The notes under the pieces are model-generated. The model was not told the DNA's origin and made no database searches. It worked only from the letters and a program-made list of their open reading frames with translations. From positions 1 to 55,300 of the forward strand of contig JAOUHJ010000016.1 of assembly GCA_029865225.1 (NCBI GenBank): a stretch of DNA of 55,300 nt. Reading direction: 5' to 3'. Position numbers and translations under genes: made by a program. Shown one piece after another: positions 1-6,816 of the stretch (positions are counted from its first letter, which is position 1; every line of letters begins with the position of its first letter). The DNA comes from Nitrospira sp. (GTDB lineage: Bacteria > Nitrospirota > Nitrospiria > Nitrospirales > Nitrospiraceae).

Positions 1-988
1 AGCGGGTGGGTTGCAGCTGAACAATGGTCCCGTTCTCACCGCTTGCCCAGCCGGCGGTGGAATCAGGAAAACTGAGCCCAAATAAGGAATGGGGAGTGAT
101 GGATTTTCCCTCGCTCCACGTCAGGCCGGCGTCAGTCGTGTGATAGAACATGCCCCGTTCGCCGACGATCCAGCCTTCTCGTGGGCTGGTAAAGCGAATT
201 TTCAACAGATCCGTGAGCCTTGTACACGTCTTTCCACAAGGCAAGGTATGATCAACCCACGTGGCTCCGCCGTCTATCGTCTGAAAGAGTGCTCCCGCAT
301 TACCAACCGCCCAGCCGGTTCTAGAATCCGTAAAAACAACATCGAACAAGGTCACGGCATGCTGTGTTTCTTGTGGCGTCCAGGTGATCCCGCCGTCGTG
401 GGTCGACAGGACAGTCCCGAGTGCACCAACGACCGTCCCAGTCCGGTCGCTACGAAAATGCGCGGCATAGAGCGCGGCTGTCGTGCCGCTCGCCTGCTCC
501 ACCCAGTTGTCACCTCCATCGGTCGTATGAAAAATCGTACCGCCTCCGCCGACCGCCCATCCAACCGTTGGAGAAGTGAAATAGATGCCGTACAGCGGTT
601 GCTGCGTATCGAGGGATTGTGAGGACCATGAATTTCCGCCATCGGTCGTGTGCTTGAGGAGGCCTGCAGCCCCAGCCACCCATCCGTTCAATGGGTCGAC
701 GAAAAACACGGAGGTTAAGAGGGAGGAAGTGCCGCTCGTCACCCGCTTCCATTTCTTTCCACCGTCGATGGTCCGCAAAATCGTCCCGCCGGATCCTACA
801 GCCCAACCATTTTGGACCGATTGAAACTGGATGTTCAGCAACGTGGCTTTTGTGGTGCTGACTTGTGTGTAAATGGAGAGAGGGGAATCTGCGCTTCTCG
901 CCATTTGAGGGAACCACAGCATGATGAGACAGAGTGTCACACACGCACGATGAAAGATAGGATGGCCCAAAAGAAACTGAAGCGCCAT
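1..988 (-). CDS. Secreted Ycf48-like/BNR-repeat beta-propeller protein (partial)
   Basis: Reading from the ATG at 988, the frame stays open to base 1, so at least 329 residues are present and the C-terminus lies outside the window. A hydrophobic signal peptide covers about residues 10-33. It is followed by repeated units of the form GWAVGSGGTILRTIDGGKKW, each with a GW..G..G and a T.DGG..W. These are typical of the photosystem II assembly factor Ycf48/HCF136-like propellers found in many non-photosynthetic bacteria. In such bacteria the role is unknown; an extracytoplasmic scaffold or ligand-binding function is likely. The start codon overlaps the stop codon of the upstream IPT gene by one base (TAATG), which points to translational coupling and a shared function at the cell surface. 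Family assignment is firm, function is not. Confidence 0.85.
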   Translation of the reverse strand, partial: MALQFLLGHPIFHRACVTLCLIMLWFPQMARSADSPLSIYTQVSTTKATLLNIQFQSVQNGWAVGSGGTILRTIDGGKKWKRVTSGTSSLLTSVFFVDPLNGWVAGAAGLLKHTTDGGNSWSSQSLDTQQPLYGIYFTSPTVGWAVGGGGTIFHTTDGGDNWVEQASGTTAALYAAHFRSDRTGTVVGALGTVLSTHDGGITWTPQETQHAVTLFDVVFTDSRTGWAVGNAGALFQTIDGGATWVDHTLPCGKTCTRLTDLLKIRFTSPREGWIVGERGMFYHTTDAGLTWSEGKSITPHSLFGLSFPDSTAGWASGENGTIVQLQPTR

Positions 989-2712
989 TATTGATTAGTA
1001 TTCGCGTCCGGTCGGTTGTTCGTCCAGTACCCATCATCGGGAAGTCCCTTTGCTTCGATGGTGAACTGTCCGGCTTCGAGCGTCAGCCATTTCTTCGCCG
1101 AGCAGCAGGTCCCGTCCGGAAGCAGATCCCATGAACCCCGACGTACGACGAGTGGACCGGTCGCAAGGTCATCAAAGAAATCTCCCTTCTTCCCGATTCC
1201 ATAGAGATTACGGTGCGGCACCTTGACCACGATCTCGTGATCGGTCCATGACTGGACTAACGCGGCAGAACCGTTAAAGAGCACTTCCGTCCGCGAGACA
1301 TTCGACACGACGGTGTCGGTCACATCAGGTTCATTAATTTCAAGATCGGTTCGCCGTTTATAGGCCTTCTGATTCAATCCAAGATCGGCATGTTCGGCCG
1401 TCTTGAGAAACGTCCCGAATCCGCTTCCCTTTATGGTGACGGTGGCATCCAATCCAGCCGACTTCGGTTCATACGAGTCAATAACCGGCTTAACAACAGT
1501 GAAGTTCCCGGCTTCGACGGCGACTGTGCCCTGCTCGGCACAACAGAGTCCGGCTACGTTCGGTCTGTTGGCGCTACGGTAAATGACGACCTTCCCGCTT
1601 TTTGCGCTAAACGGGACCCAGACGTCGATACGATCGTCGTTCCATCGATACACGACGGCCGGCACTCCGCCGATCTCGACTCGATTTTCACCTGTATTAA
1701 AATCCGTAAAATTGAACGGCGTGGATCCGCTTTCCGAGTAAAACCCAAAGTGTTCCCCATTGATGCGGAGCAGCGTCCCGATAGGAGCACTGGCTGGACT
1801 CAGAGAAACGGCGCGTGGCATGTGCACCGTAAACTCGCCGACGACGCGCTCCCGTCCTTTGTATCGGAGCACAACCGGACCGGACTCGGCATCCAGTGGA
1901 ACATGCACTACGATAAGATCATCCTTCCACTGGGCGATCGTGGTCGGTCGTCCTCCGATCAAGACCGCGTCATCCACCGATTCTTTGACAGAGCCAAATC
2001 CCTGACCGAACAAGACCACCTTCGTACCGACCGGGCCACTAAGGGGATCCACGCGCACAGAGGGAATCAGCTTTAGCGGAACAGGATTGCTAACCAGGTA
2101 CTCGACGGGCGAGCAGCAAGACCCATTCGGAAGGGGATCAGATGACGCAAGACGAACCATCACCTCGCCGCTCGCGGCATTCGGAGGAATGACCAACTCG
2201 ATCTTATCATCCTTCCAACGACGCGGACGGACCTTGACGCCACCGACCATCACATCATTCACACCGAACATCGTATTGGGATCTCTAGCTCCCGCGGACA
2301 GGCCGAAATGACGACCCGTAATCTGTAATGTTGCACCACGTTCAGCTTCGGCTGGTGAAATGGTCTCGATGTATGGAGCAACGATAGCCACATGTCCAGC
2401 GAGCAGATTCTTCTTCCCGATCAACACCTCAACGAAACCGCTCGTCGCTTTGAAAGGAACTTTAATTTCAATGGCCTCTGATTCCCATCGTTGCACCAAC
2501 GCCGGGACTCCATTGACGGTCACTCGATTGAACTGAGTCGACTGAAAGCTCCCAAACCCTGTCCCGCTCAACGTCAACGTCGCCCCCGGAGTGACGGCCG
2601 GGGAAGAGAGCGCAATGGCAGCCTGCTTGGCGTATGTGAGTGCATCGCTCCATCCACAGAACATGAGCAGCGTGTATGTCAGCAACCTAGGAATGATCGA
2701 CTTTCGATGCAT
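988..2712 (-). CDS. Secreted multi-domain IPT/TIG protein
   Basis: A protein of about 574 residues with an N-terminal signal peptide (basic MHRKS start, hydrophobic stretch to about residue 25). About five tandem IPT/TIG immunoglobulin-like domains follow, each opening with a pattern like P..G..G....I.G..FG and carrying V.ING/V.VGG.P..V..W and I.V.VP segments. IPT domains are common in extracellular binding proteins. Three of the repeats carry a loop with two adjacent cysteines (LPNGSCCS, AGLCCAEQG, LPDGTCCS), which is unusual. The frame is open back to a TTG at 2736; I prefer the ATG at 2712 because it gives a normal signal peptide and has TAGG six bases upstream. The Ycf48-like gene follows with a one-base overlap. 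No enzymatic domain is visible; surface or periplasmic scaffold is an inference. Confidence 0.85.
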   Translation of the reverse strand: MHRKSIIPRLLTYTLLMFCGWSDALTYAKQAAIALSSPAVTPGATLTLSGTGFGSFQSTQFNRVTVNGVPALVQRWESEAIEIKVPFKATSGFVEVLIGKKNLLAGHVAIVAPYIETISPAEAERGATLQITGRHFGLSAGARDPNTMFGVNDVMVGGVKVRPRRWKDDKIELVIPPNAASGEVMVRLASSDPLPNGSCCSPVEYLVSNPVPLKLIPSVRVDPLSGPVGTKVVLFGQGFGSVKESVDDAVLIGGRPTTIAQWKDDLIVVHVPLDAESGPVVLRYKGRERVVGEFTVHMPRAVSLSPASAPIGTLLRINGEHFGFYSESGSTPFNFTDFNTGENRVEIGGVPAVVYRWNDDRIDVWVPFSAKSGKVVIYRSANRPNVAGLCCAEQGTVAVEAGNFTVVKPVIDSYEPKSAGLDATVTIKGSGFGTFLKTAEHADLGLNQKAYKRRTDLEINEPDVTDTVVSNVSRTEVLFNGSAALVQSWTDHEIVVKVPHRNLYGIGKKGDFFDDLATGPLVVRRGSWDLLPDGTCCSAKKWLTLEAGQFTIEAKGLPDDGYWTNNRPDANTNQ

Positions 2713-2806
2713 AAATAGCCTATTGGAAAGTTTCAAAGACCTATGTAGGTTTTCAAGCGATGTCTGTTCGACTTTAACAAGCGAATTTTTGCGGAGTCAA
2801 GGCGGG

Positions 2807-3268
2807 CTAAGACATAATCTGGACAATCAGTTCGATCTCCACCGGAGCGTGGCGCGGTAGTTCTGCAGCACCGACGGCAACACGGGCGTGTCGCCCTGCC
2901 TCCCCGAAGAGTGCTATGAGCAGATCCGACGCACCATTAAGGATCTGAGGTTGCTCGGTAAACCCCGGACCGGATGCAACATAGCCGACCATCTTGACGA
3001 TCTGTTTCACCCGATCCAGCGATCCGGTGGTGCTCCGAATAATACTCAGGCCGTTCAAGACCGCCACTCGCGCCGCTTCCACCCCTTGCTCGATGGTGAG
3101 ACCATGCCCGAGTTTGCCAGTCATAATGAGCTGTCCATCACGTAACGGTAAAACCCCCGACAGAAAAAGGAGATCGCCGACTCGGACGACAGGAACGTAG
3201 TTCGCTAATGGCTTCGGAGGAGCCGGCAAGTCAAGCTGCAATTCTTTGAGACGTTGTTCAACGGACAT
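2807..3268 (-). CDS. ridA: RidA family protein (YjgF/YER057c/UK114), reactive enamine/imine deaminase
   Basis: A 153-residue protein matching the RidA family over its whole length: VGDLLFLSG near the N-terminus, a central NGLSII segment, and the C-terminal ARVAVGAAELPRHAPVEIE signature. That signature contains the arginine which in RidA holds the substrate carboxylate. Family members hydrolyse 2-aminoacrylate-type intermediates released by PLP enzymes and so protect other PLP enzymes. The protein is longer than the usual 125-130 residues because of an N-terminal extension typical of the YjgF-like subgroup (opening VEQRLKELQLDLP), so the substrate may differ from classical RidA. It lies 23 bases after deoB on the same strand and is probably co-transcribed. 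Confidence 0.85.
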   Translation of the reverse strand: MSVEQRLKELQLDLPAPPKPLANYVPVVRVGDLLFLSGVLPLRDGQLIMTGKLGHGLTIEQGVEAARVAVLNGLSIIRSTTGSLDRVKQIVKMVGYVASGPGFTEQPQILNGASDLLIALFGEAGRHARVAVGAAELPRHAPVEIELIVQIMS

Positions 3269-3291
3269 GGTTGTTTCGTTCTCGTTCTTTA

Positions 3292-4449
3292 TTACCCAGG
3301 CCTGAGCGCATCAAAAAAACTATCGCCGACCAGGAGTCGCTCAGCTCGAAGTGCTTCCACGATCGTCTGACCCACATCAGCGGCAGTTGGTCTGCTTCCC
3401 AAGTCGACCCCTTGCGCAAGCTTCGGCCCGCTTACAAAGACGGGAACATACTCTCGTGTAGACGTCCGGCCCGGCAAGGAGAAATCCCTCCCATGATCCC
3501 CCGTTACGATCACCATATCGCCAATGCGCAGTTTCTCGAATAGTTCTGGGAGACGACGATCAAACTCTTGCACGGCCGTGGCCGCTTGTGCAGCATCCTC
3601 AGATAGCAGATCCAGACTGGCACAGACAAGGCCCCTCGGCATCTTGCCTAGCATGACGATCACCTCATCAAACGCCGCCATTCCTGATGCAACCGGAAAC
3701 GCTTTCGTGAATCCTCGGCCGCTGTACAAATCGTAGACTTTTCCCACGCCCATCGCGAGCTGTCCAGATCGGCTCAAGACGTCCAACATCGTCACACCCG
3801 GTGGTTCCACCACAAAGTCCTTTCGTCCGACCTGTGGGCGAAGTGCGTCATGCCCACCGGTGACCGGCTGAGCGACGACACGGACAAAAAGACCTGCATC
3901 TTTCGCCGCTTTTCGAATGTCCCGACAGCGCTGATGAAATTCCGATGGTGCCATGAATGATTCATGCATGGCTAAACAACAGGTATTCCCCCCATCGGTC
4001 CAAAGGATCGGCCCCCCGGTAGCCATATGTTCCGCGCCATATCGATGGAGCATCACCCCCATCGATGCGACGCTGTTGCCGATCGATTTCCGTCCTAAGA
4101 TCTGTTCAACGAGGTCGACGATCTTGGCTGGAACGCCGGTGTTGCAGACCGTCGGGACATCTCGCTGGATCACTCCGCCGATTTCCCAGTACCCCACAAT
4201 GGAATCTCTGCCAGGCGAGGCGAACGCGAGGCGTCCGAAGTTGCCGCTCGGTTGCCCCATCCTGCGCACGCCTTTGACCGACGCGACATGTCCAAGCCCA
4301 AGCATCTCGAAATTGGGTAAAGTCAATCCATCGACCGCCTCAGCTAAATGTTCGAGGGTGTTGGCGTCCGTATCGCCGTAGTCCCCGCCATCCGGCAAGG
4401 CACCAATTCCAAACCCGTCGATGACGAGAAGAATAATTCGATTGATCAT
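3292..4449 (-). CDS. deoB: Phosphopentomutase
   Basis: A 385-residue cytoplasmic enzyme of the alkaline-phosphatase superfamily that interconverts ribose-1-phosphate and ribose-5-phosphate (or the deoxy forms). The N-terminal LLVIDGFGIGALPD contains the metal-binding aspartate (D11). GDTDANTL supplies the phosphorylated threonine region, and VTGDHGRDFSLPGR near residue 325 supplies the second metal cluster. Length is close to the family norm (about 390). The gene follows deoC after 115 bases. DeoB and DeoC together connect deoxynucleoside-derived sugar phosphates to central metabolism; no nucleoside phosphorylase (deoA/deoD) is visible in the window. Start is the ATG at 4449. Confidence 0.95.
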   Translation of the reverse strand: MINRIILLVIDGFGIGALPDGGDYGDTDANTLEHLAEAVDGLTLPNFEMLGLGHVASVKGVRRMGQPSGNFGRLAFASPGRDSIVGYWEIGGVIQRDVPTVCNTGVPAKIVDLVEQILGRKSIGNSVASMGVMLHRYGAEHMATGGPILWTDGGNTCCLAMHESFMAPSEFHQRCRDIRKAAKDAGLFVRVVAQPVTGGHDALRPQVGRKDFVVEPPGVTMLDVLSRSGQLAMGVGKVYDLYSGRGFTKAFPVASGMAAFDEVIVMLGKMPRGLVCASLDLLSEDAAQAATAVQEFDRRLPELFEKLRIGDMVIVTGDHGRDFSLPGRTSTREYVPVFVSGPKLAQGVDLGSRPTAADVGQTIVEALRAERLLVGDSFFDALRPG

Positions 4450-4564
4450 AGATGCACTCTACCCAAATCGAGGTGGATGGAAGTAGAGACGTATGGGACC
4501 GACGGGGAGATCCGAGAGGACCTAGAGAAGAGGATTACCGCGTCATGCGATAATCCAGCTCGGG

Positions 4565-5227
4565 TTATGCCACACGCCATTCATGAAGGATCTTGAGGCT
4601 GGCGCTGGTGCCGATTCGGTCAGCTCCTGCTTCCAGCATCGCCAGGGTCGTCTTCCAATCACGGATACCACCCGAAGCCTTGACCTTTGCCCGCCCTGCA
4701 ACACTGTCCTTCATCAACCGTACATCTTCAACTGTGGCACCCGCTTGGCCAAAACCTGTCGACGTCTTGACGTAATCTGCCCCAGCTTCAACCACCAGAT
4801 GACAAGCGGTCCGCTTCTCCTCCTGCGTCAGGTAGCAGGTCTCAAGAATGACTTTGTGCTCGACCCCAGGTGTCGCCTTGACGACCTCAGCAATGTCGGA
4901 TCGGACCAGGGTATGATCTCCCGATTTCAGACGGCTGACGTTGAGCACCATGTCCAAGACTCGTGCACCACGACCCACGGCTTCAACCGCCTCAGCCACC
5001 TTCGTCTTCGTCGTGTGTCCACCCAAGGGAAACCCAATCGGAATGCCGACGCGAATAGCCGTATCCGCCACCGCTTCGACGGCCTCATCGATATAGCATG
5101 GCGGAACAAACACAACGGTGAACTTGTTGTCTCTCGCCTCCTGGCACAACCGGAGCACATCGTCTTTCGTCGCATCCGGCCTCAACACCGTATGGTCAAT
5201 CAGATCAGGCAGATCCCATCGAGACAT
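4565..5227 (-). CDS. deoC: Deoxyribose-phosphate aldolase
   Basis: A 220-residue TIM-barrel class I aldolase that cleaves 2-deoxyribose-5-phosphate to glyceraldehyde-3-phosphate and acetaldehyde. The Schiff-base lysine is in ADYVKTSTGF and the second essential lysine is in KVKASGGIRDW. The N-terminal IDHTVLRPDATKDDV block is also diagnostic. It starts three bases after the mltG stop codon, so it belongs to the recA-to-deoB transcript. Acetaldehyde and glyceraldehyde-3-phosphate then enter central carbon metabolism. Length matches the family. Confidence 0.95.
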   Translation of the reverse strand: MSRWDLPDLIDHTVLRPDATKDDVLRLCQEARDNKFTVVFVPPCYIDEAVEAVADTAIRVGIPIGFPLGGHTTKTKVAEAVEAVGRGARVLDMVLNVSRLKSGDHTLVRSDIAEVVKATPGVEHKVILETCYLTQEEKRTACHLVVEAGADYVKTSTGFGQAGATVEDVRLMKDSVAGRAKVKASGGIRDWKTTLAMLEAGADRIGTSASLKILHEWRVA

Positions 5228-5230
5228 CCG

Positions 5231-6313
5231 TTACGATACTCCTTTGACAAAGGCCAGATCGTGAGTCGTTGGCCTAACCGAGGTTTGCGACCGAGGCCCC
5301 CTTCTGAACGGACGCTTCTGGTACTTTTCGACGGCCCGATTATGTTCCATCAGGGTGGCCGAAAAGTGATGCGTGCCATCGTTTCTGGATACAAAGTAGA
5401 GGTATTTTGACATCGCAGGATACAGGGCAGCACGAATCGACTCAGCCCCAGGACTCGCAATCGGACCAGGTGGCAAGCCGGCCCATCGATAAGTGTTATA
5501 GGGGCTGGCATGGGAAAGATCTTTCTTGCGAAGGTTGCCGTCGAAATTCGGCAGACCGTAGATCACCGTTGGATCACTCTGCAGGGGAATGCGTTTCTTT
5601 AACCGATTGTGGAACACGGAGGAAATGTGAGGCCGTTCATCCCCCGATCCGGTTTCTTTTTCAATCACCGAGGCCAGCGTCAGGACTTGATGGACCGTCA
5701 AGTTCATATCTTTTGCTCTCGCCTGCCATTCCTCGGTCATGACACGTTCAAGCTGTTCTACCATCGTTCTCATGACATCCTTGGCAGGTGTGCCCTTGGC
5801 AAAGCGATAGGTATCGGGAAACAGGTACCCCTCAACGGTTTCTGCAGCTATTCCAAGAGTCGTTATGAAGGCCTTGTCTGAAGCCAGACTCAGCAACTCT
5901 GCTCGGTTCGTAATCTGCCGTTCTTCCAGGGCATCGGCGATTTGATTCACGGTATACCCTTCGGGAATAGTCACAGTGTGAAGAAGCACTCGACCGGTGA
6001 GCAGTTTGGAAAGAATGTCTGCCGGAGGCATCGCACCATTGAGTTCGTACTCCCCCGGTTGAATTTTGCGATCCGCTTCTTGTGACTTTCCCAGCCTGAC
6101 AAACGCGGATCGACTTCGGATCAGCTCCTCACGTTCAAGCAAGGCCGCCACTTGGAGGAATGTCGCCCCTTCCGCGATCACTACGATTTTGTTGACCGCG
6201 TGATCAGACTCGGATAGGACGGGCCCTTCAGCCCATCGCATCATCTGATAGCCGACCGTTGCGGCGAGCGCGGCGACGGCGATGATTCCGGTCAGGAGTA
6301 CGCGTAGCGTCAT
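5231..6313 (-). CDS. mltG: Endolytic murein transglycosylase MltG (YceG-like)
   Basis: A protein of about 360 residues with one N-terminal membrane anchor (residues 3-22 from this start) and a periplasmic YceG domain. The catalytic glutamate is in LASVIEKETGS, followed by SVFHNRLKKRIPLQSDPTVI and the conserved SPYNTYRWAGLPPGPI block. MltG cuts nascent glycan strands and sets their length. The frame is open to a GTG at 6331; the ATG at 6313 places the membrane segment at the expected distance. The 5' end overlaps the 3' end of ruvX by about 86 bases, and ruvX-mltG adjacency is a common arrangement. Confidence 0.92.
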   Translation of the reverse strand: MTLRVLLTGIIAVAALAATVGYQMMRWAEGPVLSESDHAVNKIVVIAEGATFLQVAALLEREELIRSRSAFVRLGKSQEADRKIQPGEYELNGAMPPADILSKLLTGRVLLHTVTIPEGYTVNQIADALEERQITNRAELLSLASDKAFITTLGIAAETVEGYLFPDTYRFAKGTPAKDVMRTMVEQLERVMTEEWQARAKDMNLTVHQVLTLASVIEKETGSGDERPHISSVFHNRLKKRIPLQSDPTVIYGLPNFDGNLRKKDLSHASPYNTYRWAGLPPGPIASPGAESIRAALYPAMSKYLYFVSRNDGTHHFSATLMEHNRAVEKYQKRPFRRGPRSQTSVRPTTHDLAFVKGVS

Positions 6314-6812
6314 ACGATTGGTTGCCTGCACTCTCTATCACCCACGGCTGCTCCATCCCGTCAACACCGTTGGTCGTTTGGTCGGCCGTCGAGGAAGAGG
6401 ATTGTGCCTCAAGATAGCTCTGCAAAAGTATCGCCGCCGCGACTCGATCGACCACACCCTTTCGTTTTTTTCGACTGACGTCGGCCGCAATCAGAAGATC
6501 CTCCGCTGCCTTCGTCGTCATCCGTTCGTCCCACAAGACGATCGGCGCGGAGATCCCCGCCTCCAGCTTCACCGCAAACTCTCGCATGGCTAGCACGGCA
6601 GGCCCTTCGCGGCCATCCAGCTGAAGCGGAAAGCCTAGGACCACACACTCTACCTCGTGAGCCGTCACCAACCCCGCGACGTGTGCGATATCCCACGCCA
6701 ATGCCCGCCGCTCGAAGGTTTCAAGAGGTTGCGCCGTCCACTTCAACTCGTCGCTGAGTGCGACGCCGATTCGCTTGGTACCATAATCGAGCGCGAGAAT
6801 ACGACCAGGCAT
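6228..6812 (-). CDS. ruvX: Putative pre-16S rRNA nuclease / Holliday junction resolvase-like YqgF (RuvX)
   Basis: The RNase-H-fold YqgF domain is clear: LALDYGTKRIGVALSDE with the first catalytic aspartate, VVLGFPLQLDGREG, and LWDERMTTKAAE with the last acidic residues. E. coli YqgF trims the 5' end of 16S rRNA. The ATG at 6812 starts directly at the domain and lies four bases after the alaS stop codon; an in-frame ATG further upstream would lie inside alaS and adds no conserved sequence. The protein (194 residues) is about 50 residues longer than usual because a basic, low-complexity C-terminal tail is read through the start of mltG in another frame. That tail is probably dispensable. Confidence 0.92.
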   Translation of the reverse strand: MPGRILALDYGTKRIGVALSDELKWTAQPLETFERRALAWDIAHVAGLVTAHEVECVVLGFPLQLDGREGPAVLAMREFAVKLEAGISAPIVLWDERMTTKAAEDLLIAADVSRKKRKGVVDRVAAAILLQSYLEAQSSSSTADQTTNGVDGMEQPWVIESAGNQSYDATRTPDRNHRRRRARRNGRLSDDAMG

Positions 6813-6816
6813 GATT

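Noticed and set aside
510-1037. Minus-strand frame of 175 codons overlapping the Ycf48-like gene
   Set aside because: Out of frame with the repeat-bearing gene and without a domain.
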